Positions 10,843 to 21,059 of a DNA stretch of 64,000 bases are shown piece after piece. Source of the DNA: Septoria linicola. Its lineage: Eukaryota; Ascomycota; Dothideomycetes; Mycosphaerellales; Mycosphaerellaceae. The first letter of the stretch is position 1, and every line of letters begins with the position of its first letter. Location: positions 2,418,001 through 2,482,000 of the forward strand of contig CP099418.1 in NCBI GenBank assembly GCA_024114885.1. The letters run 5' to 3'. The notes below the pieces were generated by a model. The model made no database searches. It saw only the letters and a list, made by a program, of their open reading frames with translations, and was not told the DNA's origin. A program made the position numbers and the translations under genes.

Positions 10843-11936
10843 ATGAGCAGGACTGGCACCGGAGAAACACCACGAGGCCGTCTCGCAGGCAAAAATGCCA
10901 TCATCACTGGCGCTGCTGGGTAAGTGTGGAGCACGCCTCTCACATATAAGATTCGCGCCAGAACAAGTCCTATTGTTTTCATGAAGACCTGGCATTTAGA
11001 CGCAAGTTCCAAGAATTCTGGACTGACAGACTTTCAGTGGTATCGGGCTGGAGACTACCATTCTCTTCCTCCGCGAAGGCGCCAATGTATTGATGACGGA
11101 CATTTCGGAGCCGGCCCTGGAGAAAGCCATTGCTAAGGCTAAGGAACATGCTCCGTCTGCTAGCGGCAAACTCGAGACGGCCAAGGTCGATGTCTCCAAA
11201 GAGGCAGATATCGAGTCCGTTGTGGCGAAGGTCGATTCCTGGGGTGGCATCGACATTATGTTCAACAATGCCGGCATCATGCATGCCGATGACGCAGGTG
11301 AGTATAGTGGCTCGACGGACTTGAGTCTCGTACTGACACTATCTCAGATGCTGTGGATACTCCCGAGAAGATCTGGGACCTCACTCAAAATATCAATGTC
11401 AAGGGTGTTTGGTGAGTAAATTGTGGCAGGTATCTGCTGCAGTTGGATGCCGCTAACAGGTAAATGCGTGATATAGGTTCGGTAGCAAGCATGCAGTCCT
11501 CTCTCTGCGCAAGCACAACAAGACCAAGGGCAGCATCATCAACACAGCGTCTGTTGTGGCACTTGTTGGCTCGGCCACGCCACAGCTTGCATACACTGCT
11601 TCGAAGGGAGCCGTCGCTGCCATGACGCGAGAGCTGGCTATTGTGCACGCTCGCGAAGGCTACCGCTTCAACTCACTCTGCCCCGCACCTCTCAACACTC
11701 CACTGCTGCAGGACTGGCTGGGTGATGACCAGGCAAAGCGCCATCGCCGCGAAGTACACTTTCCAGCAGGCCGCTTCGGCGAGGCCATTGAGCAAGCTCA
11801 GGCAGTGCTGTTCCTCGCCAGCGACGAAGCCAGCTTTGTCAATGGCCACGACATGGTGGTCGACGGCGGTATGACCAAGGCATATGTTACTCCAGAGGGA
11901 CCTGCAACGCAGCCACCAAGCAACTTGGCTCGATAA
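10843..11936 (+). CDS. Short-chain dehydrogenase/reductase
   Basis: Exons 10843-10919, 11038-11297, 11348-11411 and 11477-11936 give 286 residues. Classical SDR of the NAD(P)-dependent alcohol/ketone type. The cofactor motif ITGAAGGIGLE spans the first splice junction. It is followed by the acidic residue in MTDISE, suggesting NAD preference, then NNAGIM, the catalytic Ser in NTASVVAL and the YTASKGA active site. A C-terminal SFVNGHDMVVDGGMTKAY is typical. Substrate unknown. Divergent pairing with the GS-like ligase suggests a shared pathway, such as amine or amide carbon use. Confidence 0.92.
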
Positions 11937-12301
11937 TGGTTAAACTTTGTGAAGGGTTCCGGTCGGAGTTCTGATACGAGGAGTAAGATAGAGCCATGCT
12001 GAGCAGTATACACTGCACTGAGGATCATAGAATCGCGAATGCGCAAGATGCCTTTTCTCTAGACTACGTGGCACTATTTCTGACGTGCTAGCAGCGCAAC
12101 TCCTGTGATTGTAGCCAGAATTTGGCCTGTCCTCTAGCTTCGTTTCTTTAACATCAGCTCTCACAGCCAATGCTTCATTCTTTTCCACACAGCTACCGTC
12201 AACACCCACAAAAGTAGCAGGCCGACAACTGCAAAGGCTGCCTTGATCTCGCCTGCATCGTGGGGCTCTCGATCAAGTGCGCCCCTGGCCCAGTCTGGGA
12301 G
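11937..12301. other. Convergent intergenic region
   Basis: 365 bp between the dehydrogenase and thioesterase 3' ends. No gene seen. Confidence 0.4.
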
Positions 12302-13311
12302 TCACAAGCTCCCAGCGCTTCCAGGCATAGTCTTGTCCCCCAAGTCAGGGATGCGCGATGTGAGGTAATTCTTGAGATCTTCAATCTCTTCCGGCGCAGC
12401 ACTGTGAGGCAGATTCTTGTATGTGTTGAACGACACGTCCCAGCCCCACTCTTTCAATTGCTCCGCCGTCTTTTGACCCCATGGGTACTTGACTACAGGA
12501 TCGGCGTCGCCATGGCCCATGAAGATTGGTGTCTTTTGATTTGGGCTGTCCTTGGGCACCAACTCTCGCACTTTGCCCTGCAGCAGCAGGTAGCAAGAAA
12601 GTCCGAAAATGCCTCCCAGCTTGGTTGGTGAAGTGATGCCAGCCATCAGAGACATGGCTCCGCCCTGGCTGAAGCCACCCAGAACGATGCGCTCAGTTGG
12701 TATACCAGCCTTGATTTCCTCCTCTATCAGAGTGTGAAACACCTTTTGTGATCGGATAATGCCTGCTTCGTCTTCGCTGCGGTTCGCGAGATCGCCAAAG
12801 TCGGCAATGTCGTACCATCCTGGCATCTTCATCCCCATGTTGACCGTGATCGGGATGTTAGGAGCGTTCGGGAAGACACTGTCATTGAACGTCAGTGAAT
12901 GCCTTGTGTGCTATGGCTGCGGCCAATGACACTCACAATTTCGTCTCTGGAAACAGCGATCGCTGTCGATAATGATCAGTTGGGACTTCAAATCTGCGTG
13001 GTTGCGAGTGGGATGATCAAAGACTGCACTTCTGCCCTCAACACCAGCAAAAGGGTACTGTTCACTTACACGTCGGTATTCTTCTGCGAGGAAATACCTG
13101 GACGGACCTTTGTCAAAATGCGCTTGCTTCGCCATCGAGACATTTGGCTTACCATCCTGCACCACTACCAAGTGGTCAGCTATCAACAAGCACAAAGGTG
13201 ATCGCTACCGTCCATGGTATACCTGTCGCCTAAGCCATGGGCTACAATGACTGTCGAGGTGTGTCGCTTCAAAGCTGGCATAACCAGTGCTGCAGCTCCT
13301 GAGGATGCCAT
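12302..13311 (-). CDS. Acyl-protein thioesterase 1
   Basis: Exons 13311-13223, 13164-13153, 13097-13070, 12962-12937 and 12878-12302 give 243 residues, the usual APT1 length. It removes palmitate from cytosolic proteins. Joined exons read HGLGDSGAGWYFLAEEYRR and RSLFPETKFVFPNAP, both strongly conserved, then NMGMKMPGWYDI, the nucleophile GGFSQGGAMSL, the acid in GHGDADPVVKYP and the His in LPHSAAPEEI. The second exon is only 12 nt and encodes the conserved Gly-Ala-Gly plus parts of Ser and Trp. That residue match is the main evidence for the splice pattern. Alternative acceptors near 12950 give a poorer protein. The gene is tail-to-tail with the dehydrogenase and diverges from the dioxygenase gene. 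Confidence 0.88.
13153..13164 (-). other. 12-nt micro-exon of the thioesterase gene
   Basis: Minus-strand exon of 12 nt between a tag acceptor and a gtaagc donor. It supplies the end of a Ser codon, three codons for Gly-Ala-Gly and the start of a Trp codon. Skipping it keeps the frame but removes a conserved loop next to the active site. Confidence 0.7.
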
Positions 13312-13535
13312 CTTGATGATCAGGTCAAGGTGTCTTCGGGTCTATTCTTTGTTGTTGTCTACGCAGCCAAATTGTCAAGTGCAGGATGACGAAGGATGCT
13401 CGAGAGCTGCGGAGCCATTCCGCCGAAGCTTTCGGTCGATCGACTTGGATTAGTTAGCAACCTGACAAAACAAATGCTGCGTATATACATCGAGGCACTA
13501 GTTTGCAAGTCCAGAGATATAGACGTCGTTCGCTG

Positions 13536-14717
13536 ATGAATCTCGCAACGTCTTGGTTCAGAATCATCCTTATAGGACTCGCGGCTGCGTCGGTTCCATT
13601 GCTACTTTTCCAAAACGCAGGCGATATTTGGGCAACATTGCTAAACAGCTACAGACCTGTGCATAAAGTAATCAACAGCATAATTGAATCCGCATCGAAA
13701 CAGACTGCCACATCGCAGAACGTGACAATGACGAGAACGCCGGTTTATTTTCTCAGTCATGGTGGTAGGTCAACTTCGAGACCGCGTCTGGAAAGCGAGC
13801 TAATTCTCGCCAGGCCCCAACATCATGGAGGAGACACAACACAAAGCCTACGGGAAGCTTCAAGAGATTGGCCAGGAGGTCACGCAAAAAGTCCGACCCA
13901 AAGCAGTAGTGGTCTTCAGTGCTCACTGGGAAGGGTATAGAGACACCATCGAAGTGAACACTGCAGAGACTATGCCGCTGATATACGACTTTTCCGGTTT
14001 CCCGCCCCATTACTACGAGTTCAAGTATCCTCACGTCGGTTCGCCGGAGCTCGCCGAACGTGTCATGGAGAAGATTCGCGGAGCAGGTCTCAAAGTCGAT
14101 GGCGTCAGGAGAGGGCTGGATCATGGTGTCTGGGCCTCTTTCATGTGCGCATTCTCGCCCAAGGACAATCCGTTAAATGTTCCGATAGTCCAGGTGTCGA
14201 TCTATGGGGAAGACGATCCGGACATGCATTACAATCTAGGCAAGGCCGTTGCCTCCCTGCGCGACGAAGGAGTACAGATCATTACCAGCGGTCAGGCTGT
14301 CCATAATCTGTGAGGTTTCCTCGTGATCGTATACTACCATGTCCGAACCCATGGCTGACTTTGAGATACCACATTTAGGCGAGATATGTTCCGTGCTTAC
14401 GGAAGACCGGGTGCTCTGGAGTACACCTATTCGTTCGATGATGCATTAAAGCAGGCGGTCGAAGAGTCCCCTGATAAAAGGCAGGCCGCTATGGCTGAGC
14501 TGCTAAAACGGCCAGACGCGAAGAAAGCCCATCCTTCGTTTGGTAAGTGAATCAAATCACTGCTTCTGATCGTTGCGCTAATGGTGGAGTAGATCACCTG
14601 CTCCCCATTTATGTCGCAGCAGGTGCAGCTCACGAGGAGACCGGTAAGCAGTTATGGACATTGCCAGAGGGGAGCATGTCTTGGGCGCAGTTCCGGTTCG
14701 GCGAGGTAGCTGCGTGA
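13536..14717 (+). CDS. LigB-type extradiol (DOPA-like) dioxygenase
   Basis: Exons 13536-13764, 13814-14309, 14379-14542 and 14593-14717 give 337 residues; starting at the Met at 13728 gives 273, the usual family size. The family opens catechol-type rings with molecular oxygen and non-haem iron or zinc, as in 4,5-DOPA dioxygenase. Metal-site histidines sit in YFLSHGGPNIM, VFSAHWEG and GLDHGVWASF, with SGQAVHNLRD later and GAAHEETG near the end. The longer start adds a hydrophobic stretch (IILIGLAAASVPLLLF) that could be a signal anchor, which is unusual for the family. The catalytic part is secure; the start is not. Confidence 0.87.
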
Positions 14718-14996
14718 TGCGTAGGAATGATTAGTAGAAGCTGCCGTTGTCAAATGTATATATCTTTCCACTCTCCCGGCTTGCGTCACACAACTTTGTC
14801 AAGCACAAGCTGATTCGACTTCTTCATGCTCCGTTGACTTTAGTCAAGGCTGCGAGCACCGGGCTCGCCGCAGATTGTGGGTATCGTACGCTTCATTCGT
14901 ATTGGCTCTTTTCGTATTGTACATATGTACAGACGAAGCAGGGACCTTGCTTCCACGCTGTGCTCGCTCTCGATTCCAATCGTCCCTCGCTTTCAC

Positions 14997-15391
14997 TTAT
15001 TGGCCCTTCACCAGCGCAGTAATCTTATCCTCAATGCCCTTGTCGTCCAGTCCTGCGGGACTATCGTCAGTGTACCGCTCATGATTTGTGCGCCCAACGC
15101 TGTTGTCTCACCCTTTAAATCCTCCGCCTTTTCTCGCCCAAATTCGTAGCGCGCAATCACTCGAGGTTCAAAGCCCATGGCTTCTCGGATCAGTATGGGC
15201 GTGTATGGGTTGTGGTGTTTCATTGTAGGGTATGCGCGTGTAAGGAAAGAGCTGGTAAGGAATCAGTGATCCATATGTGAATGTTGCTGGATGGAAGATG
15301 AATACCGGACGGCATTGGAGTGATCTGAGGTCTGGCAATGATGGAAGCGCAGCTCCTTGAGCGCCTTGGAGAAGGCATATTTGCCGGACAT
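14997..15391 (-). CDS. NDUFA2: Complex I subunit NDUFA2 (B8, 10.5 kDa)
   Basis: Exons 15391-15306, 15251-15112 and 15052-14997 give 93 residues. Accessory subunit of mitochondrial NADH:ubiquinone oxidoreductase with a thioredoxin-like L51/S25/CI-B8 fold. Recognisable parts are the head MSGKYAFSKALKELRFHHCQ, SFLTRAYPTMKHHNPYTPIL, IREAMGFEPRVIARYEFGRE and the tail GLDDKGIEDKITALVKGQ. It has the usual length for fungal NUO-10.5. It shares a 291-bp divergent promoter with MPC2, so two inner-membrane energy genes may be controlled together. Confidence 0.92.
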
Positions 15392-15682
15392 GGCGACGGC
15401 GACAGAATGGGATGGGCGGTGGTCACAGCGGTAGAGACGGGCGGCGATAGACCGTCGTGAGTGTAGAGTAACTAGAGCAAGACAGTTAACTTAGTCAGCA
15501 CCAATGCGCAGGGCAGCCAAGCATGCTCTAACTTAACTAGTTCCTGCTATCGAGCTTCAAGTGAAAGAAGCATACCTTACACCACGACCACACTCCACGC
15601 AACGCTCGCAGAGCTTCCGAACTGAAGAGCAAAACTACATCTGCTGCCACGAATCTCCGCTCCCTTTCCCCCCACCGCCGCC
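15392..15682. promoter_or_regulatory. Divergent promoter of NDUFA2 and MPC2
   Basis: 291 bp between two start codons. It contains pyrimidine-rich leader sequence before the MPC2 ATG (ccctttccccccaccgcc) and no obvious TATA box. Confidence 0.5.
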
Positions 15683-16298
15683 ATGTCTGCGCGCTTAGGC
15701 TTCCGCGCGGTGCAGAACAGCTTCCGTCAGCCCGCTCTGCGCCAGCAAGTCAACACATTCGCCCAACGACGAGCACAATCCACCGCCTCCAATGCTGCCG
15801 CCGCAGATGCGACCAAGGCCGAGGCCTCGGGCTTCAGCAAGTTCTTCAACTCGCCTGTCGGCCCCAAGACGGTACACTTCTGGGCCCCCATCATGAAGGT
15901 GAGACCGCTCCCTCTGCTGTGGCCATGTCAATCGCATGTCCTGCGTGAGCGCACATATACTGACACACATGCAATAGTGGGGCCTCGTCCTCGCCGGTGC
16001 TGCTGACTTTGCTCGCCCCGCAAAGGATCTTTCGCTCTCACAAAACTCCGCTCTCATGGCCACCGGTCTGATCTGGACGCGATGGTGCTTCGTTATCCGA
16101 CCCAAGAACATGTTCCTGGCAAGTGTCAACTTCTTGCTTTTCTGCGTTGGAGCCACACAAACGACCAGAGTCCTCTTGTACCAAAGGAGCTTAGACGGCC
16201 AGTCGGTCGCCGAGGAGATCAAGAAGGACGCGAAGCAAGAAGCAGGAAACTTGGAGAAGGCCGTTGAACAGGCCGAGGCAAAGGTTGCTGGAAATTAG
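15683..16298 (+). CDS. MPC2: Mitochondrial pyruvate carrier subunit 2
   Basis: Exons 15683-15898 and 15978-16298 give 178 residues. The inner-membrane MPC1/MPC2 heterodimer imports pyruvate into the matrix. The head is rich in Arg, Ala and Gln, like a targeting sequence. Then come GPKTVHFWAPIMKWGLVLAG across the intron, PAKDLSLSQNSALMATGLIW, TRWCFVIRPKNMFLASVNF and FCVGATQTTRVLLYQ, the standard MPC2 membrane segments. A charged, helical tail rich in Glu, Lys and Ala follows. It is slightly longer than yeast Mpc2 because of both ends. Confidence 0.93.
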
Positions 16299-16991
16299 GT
16301 GCATCTACTAAGCGCCATGTACTAGGTCGCCGGAGAATGAGGTCTTGTGGAATCTTCAATGTATCATTGAGGGGCGAGGTGTGATGGGTATGCTACGGAC
16401 TGATTGCAAATATGCATCTAGATCAGACGGCACAGGATGCTCAGTGTACGAGCAGCCTCTCCTTTGTTACTGAGGCGAGGAGTCCATGCAACCCATATAG
16501 GATGCAATTTACGAAAGTGTACAGTGTTGTAGTTTCACAAGGATTTCTAGAAATTCTACAGCTCTCATCAGCAGCCTACCACTTTGGTGCATTCGAGAGT
16601 GTTATAGAAGACTGATCATAACTCGCCATGTTGCTACTCTTTCCTGGAAAATGGTGCGCAGGCCGGAGTGAGTGTGTGAGGTAAGACCTCGCTATCAGGT
16701 TGTCTCTCGACAGAGACGACGGGTGCTATGTGACAATTCCATCATGTGATTACCAAGGAATAGAGGTCGTCTGTGGCAGTAATACTCGTCCATGAATACA
16801 ATTCTGTGCATGATCCACAACATCATCTTCACGTTCCGATGCTCTACATCCGAGTTCCGAAGTGACCTTGTCGAGCTTCTCCTCACTATACCGTCACTCC
16901 AAGGCTCACACTCAATCCATTGACTATATAATTGTCCTTTCGATTGCATTATCCTTCACCTACACTGTTACTCCTCAGAACAAGAACAACC
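16299..16991. other. Intergenic region upstream of the SnoaL-like gene
   Basis: 693 bp between tandem plus-strand genes. No other gene seen. The last 70 bp hold a TATA box and a CA/CT-rich leader. Confidence 0.45.
16925..16932 (+). promoter_or_regulatory. TATA box of the SnoaL-like gene
   Basis: TATATAAT about 60 bp before the ATG at 16992, followed by a pyrimidine-rich leader. Position and match suggest a strong core promoter. Confidence 0.5.
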
Positions 16992-17591
16992 ATGAACCAA
17001 TACTCTGCTTCCGTACCTTCTGACGGCACCGTCAAGCCAGAAATCAAGAGCTTCTTTGAGAAGTTTTACCAGATCTCAGACACACCAGATGGACACGAAA
17101 AGTACGCCGACATGTTCACAGAAGACGGCACTCTCATCATGGCATCCAACAAAGTCCAAGGTCGTGAAAGTAAGTCGATCCTATGACTAGTTAGTCTACA
17201 GCATCAACATCAGCAACTTCTGCCCCGCAACAGGAATCGATTCAATTCGAGCATGTACTAATCGTAAAATCTACAGGCATCATCAAGATGCGGCATGGAA
17301 TGTGGGAAAAGGTAGCCAAGCGATCGCACAAGCCCGCTCAGCTCTATGCTTTTGGATCGGGTTCAGACGACATTATGCTATTCGGCACAGTAGACTACAC
17401 TCTCAAAGACGGCAGAGGCACCACCGTGGATTGGTCTGCACGAGCACATTTCTCGAACAGTGGTGGGGATCTCAAGATGGAGTTTTATCAGGTGTATTTG
17501 GTGAGTTTCTGCTTGTCCATACCGATATCGTTCCGGGAAATTTGCTGATCTTTTGCAATAGGACACTGCTGCCATGGCGAATGCGAAGTAG
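16992..17591 (+). CDS. SnoaL-like (NTF2-fold) protein
   Basis: Exons 16992-17169, 17277-17500 and 17562-17591 give 143 residues. It has the size and layout of the SnoaL-like/NTF2 superfamily, small cone-shaped barrels that bind or convert small molecules. Landmarks are FFEKFYQISDTPDGHEKYAD, MFTEDGTLIMASNKVQGRE, the IIKMRHGMWEKV helix and DWSARAHFSNSGGDLKMEFY. There is no signal peptide. Fungal relatives are common and mostly uncharacterised, so no reaction can be assigned. The TATA box suggests strong or regulated expression. Confidence 0.8.
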
Positions 17592-18118
17592 TGGTAAGAA
17601 TGGACGACTACGAGCTCGTCTTCTGCGTTGTGCAGTTCTATAGGTAACTGCTCTTCATGATCAAACCCAGCATTTGGCACAGCACCGAACCTCTCTTCTC
17701 ATTCTGACAATCCAGTTGCAAAGACCTGCATTCCAAGGTCCAATTGTCCGTCCGTGGCAGCCAAAGCGAGGAGATCTCTGCAAATATGTAGCCATCCGAC
17801 ACTCGTCCTATCCAATGATGGCTGGATGATGGTCGCCTGAGCAGGGCAGTACAAGGTCGTGGGGCCGCAGTGCAGACATGAACTCCAGAAGTTTCGTATT
17901 CATGGCTGCCTCTCACCACTTGTGGGCCAGTCGTTGTTGCAGCCATCTGGCGTTGCGGAATCAGTGTCTCGGAAGTGTGAGACAGCAAGTGTGCGCCCTC
18001 CAGCACACGTTGCATCCTGGGCCAATTCCATCAGCCGGTGCTGATAGTAGCATTCAATGCTTCAGCGTGGACAGCTTGGAGGTTCATCCGCGTGGCTGAA
18101 GTTGCCGCTGAAAGGCAC
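17592..18118. other. Convergent intergenic region
   Basis: 527 bp between the 3' ends of the SnoaL-like and metal-transporter genes. No gene seen. Confidence 0.4.
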
Positions 18119-19687
18119 TCATTTTCGCTTCTGCGAGTTTGCTTGGCTCGTGGTGTGTTGATTCGCGTGGTCGTGGTCGTGATCGTGATGGTGGTCACTC
18201 CCATCTTCGCCGTGCTCAGGATCTTCATTCCTGGTGACGAACTCGTCTGCAAAAGCAGCGCTATTCTTCGTCGTGAACCTGATCGTAACACGCTTGGTCC
18301 CTCTGACCTTCTGCGCTATCGCATCTCGAACGACCTGCTCCACTTCGTCTGTCCGCGCTACTGTCCAGTCCTTTGGCACAGCAACCTCGACCTCGAACAT
18401 CAAATTCTGACCAGATTTGATACCCTGTAGCCCGCGCAGCTCGATCCCGAAGTCTTGGAGTGCAGCGATCGCCGTGGTCTCCGCCTTTTCCCTAATCTCC
18501 TCCTCAACTCCTCGATCTGCCAGCTCATAGAGGGCTGACATGGTGTTGCCCCAGCCAGCTTGCACAATCATGCCACTAATGATCAAACCGCCCACCGGGT
18601 CAAGCCAACGTGCGCTCGTAAGGAAATGACTTGCGAGAATTGTGAACAGGGCAACGAATGCTGTCAAGCTGTCCACTCGGTGATGATATGCCTGTACATG
18701 TCAGCTTCTGTCAGTAGCGAAAGAAAAGGTTGCCGAACTCACGTTGCTGGAGAGAACGCTGCTGCGCTTCTCCTTGGCTACCTTCATCGTTGCTCGGTAT
18801 AGCCACTCCTTGATGACAATTGAGCCTGCGGCCAACCACGCAGCATTAATATTGGGACCCAGCTCTGCGGCCGCGTCTCCGTGGTCATGACCGTGTGAAT
18901 GGGAGTGCGCGAGGAATCCCAAATGGGACAGAGCTTCATGAATATGAGGGAAGAATTGTTGACTGAGCGCAAGAACAGCCTGAAGTCCAATCCCTATACC
19001 ACCTCCCAGTAGGACGCAGGACACAGCGAGAGCGCCCAGTGACTCAATTTTGCCGTATCCTAAGGGAAATCTCGATGTGGCCGGGCGGATCGACCACGAT
19101 ATGGTTGCGAGCGTCATAATATCTGACACGAGATCGGTCAGAGCATGAACGGCATCGGCTGTCAAGCTGCAATTTTTGTCAGCTTTTGTTCTTCTTACAC
19201 GATACCCAACTCCGCCCACGCAGCTGTCGTGGCATCATGTGTCTGAATCTGCTTACGCTTTCGAATTGAACACGTAGCCTCCTGCTCCCTTTGCTATCGC
19301 CATGCCCAAATTGACATACAACCCAATTCGGGTAATGCGCACGCCCGGGTCATTTTTGTTCTTGCTCGTGAGGTAGGCATTGTCGCCGTGGTGGTGGTGA
19401 TGGCCGGCGTGCGAGTGGCCCGCATGCGAGCGCTTCTGCGTGGTATGAGCCGCCATGGGCACGCGAATCGAGTGCACAATGTGTGACCACTGGTGAGGAC
19501 TGCGGAGCACTGGTACAGGCACTGCTCTTCCGGAACGATGGGGTGGGGAGCAAGAGGCGGACGCTATTGTCTGCAGGATTCTTCGTTGGCTCGAGTTGCT
19601 CGAGAAGATGCGTGATTTTAGCTGGGCTGCGTTGTGCACGGTCAAGGCATTAAATCCCAAGGACCTGACGTGTATAAAGCCACGCAT
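18119..19687 (-). CDS. Mitochondrial cation diffusion facilitator, MMT type
   Basis: Exons 19687-19257, 19167-18744 and 18691-18119 give 475 residues. CDF transporters exchange divalent metals for protons; the MMT branch is mitochondrial and linked to iron. The N-terminus is Arg/Ser-rich with a plausible mitochondrial targeting sequence, then a His-rich patch (HAGHSHAGHHHHHGD). Membrane helices include the metal-site motif SKALTADAVHALTDLVSDI across intron 1 and AYHHRVDSLTAF in exon 3. A second His-rich loop (HSHSHGHDHGD) lies between helices and a third (HHHDHDHDHANQH) ends the protein. The cytosolic-type C-terminal domain is present. The three His clusters may buffer or sense metal. Iron versus zinc or manganese is undecided. 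Confidence 0.88.
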
Positions 19688-20181
19688 TGAGGAAAGGTAG
19701 CCTCTCGTCCTCCCTGCCCAGGGTTGCCTGTGCAGGCTTCACATCCGGCTACCGTGGAAAAGTCTCTATACCGTGCCGAATGCGCGGCCTGGGAAGAAAC
19801 CTCGCAATGGGAACGCGTCAGAACGCGATGGAGTCCATGTCCAGCTGCGGCTCCTGACCGCCCATTGGCAGCAAGACAGTATGCAGAACTAGCGAGACTG
19901 CCCTGCGGGCTTGCCAAGCACGAGCATGACGAGTATGGTAAGCCAATGTGGAGGAGAGCAGAGGTCACAACCACGGATGACATGTATCACGTTGAAAGTT
20001 CTTACGTTCCTGCTAATAACTATTGGTCTTCTGTGGACCTTGCCTCTGTTTTACATAGCCTATGCTCGGAATCAAAGTTTCATCATTCGTTACAAAAATC
20101 CAAAAGTCGTAGCAGCTGCCTGGGGTATCTTTCAAAAAGGCATGTGCTGCAAAAGGTATTGCGTAGCTTGTGAGACATGAA
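19688..20181. other. Intergenic region upstream of the metal transporter
   Basis: 494 bp between tandem minus-strand genes. No gene seen. Confidence 0.4.
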
Positions 20182-21059
20182 TCAGCCGGATAGCACCGAC
20201 TGAATGGTTATACGTCCGCTCTGGGACTCCGGAGAGCAGCGTCGAGACGCCGCAGATGATGCTTGCAACGAAGAGATCTCGTGAGGCGATGTCGTGACAG
20301 ATGCAATCTCGAGCGTGCGTTGGACTGGCTGTGGCGGATAATAGAAAGGCAGCGGCTGAGGCAAGCTGCGCGATCGTCCATGTTCTTGCCGTGAGTGCGT
20401 TTCCGCACGCTCGCTCATCTGGCCAGTATGCATTGGAACAGCTTCGGCGGAAGGTCCAGCTTCTCCTGTCTCCATCTCAGCCTCCGACCCGAATCCGATC
20501 CCAGAGTCGCTGTTGTGGTCGGAAATACCTCCTTGTTCATCGATGGGCTGATATGAGGCAGTAGCTTTGCGCTGGGCAATCCGAGCTGCGGTCTGCAGCG
20601 TTTTGAAGCCTTTCTCCATGCACTAGTCCAATCTGTTAGCAAGGTCGCTGGATTGACAAATCGATGACCTACCTTAGCCTCGACCACAGTCCAACGCTCG
20701 CCAAGACGAGAGGCAAGTACCTCCCACATCTCTCGCCGACAGATCATGTACTCCGTAGCGAGCAGTTCGAGCTTGTGCGCATCCCAGTCGTCGACATGGC
20801 GACGCTCGATGAGCCGTTCGTGGCGCTTGCGACAAGCGTTGGCGGTCTTGTTAGGAAAATGTCGAGTGGCGACGGGCTGCCAATTCAAGCCCGATGCTCG
20901 AGCTTGCAGGAGAATCTCGTCGTCTGTGGAGCTCCAGATCGCTGCGGCCTTCTGGGACGGCTCCTGAGCAATTGGGTACGGGGCAGTCGGCACTGCATTA
21001 CTGCCCAGCGAGATGCGATGCTGCTTAGGCATGATGGAGAGGTTACGAAACTGTGTCAT
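20182..21059 (-). CDS. Myb-like DNA-binding protein
   Basis: Exons 21059-20673 and 20622-20182 give 275 residues; the start may instead be the Met at 21032. A Myb/SANT-like helix-turn-helix lies at about residues 42-90: IWSSTDDEILLQARASGLNW, QPVATRHFPNKTANACRKRH, ERL. A second weaker repeat around DWDAHKLELLATEYMICRRE, MWEVLASRLGERWTVVEAK follows. The rest is low-complexity with a DSGIGFGSE stretch and many Ser, Gln and Pro. It resembles the fungal Myb regulators found throughout Pezizomycotina. Target genes are unknown. The intron falls just after the second repeat. Confidence 0.82.

Noticed and set aside
12937..12944. 8-nt exon in the thioesterase gene
   Set aside because: An upstream acceptor at 12963 gives a 26-nt exon that restores the conserved RSLFPETKFVFPNAP and keeps phase.
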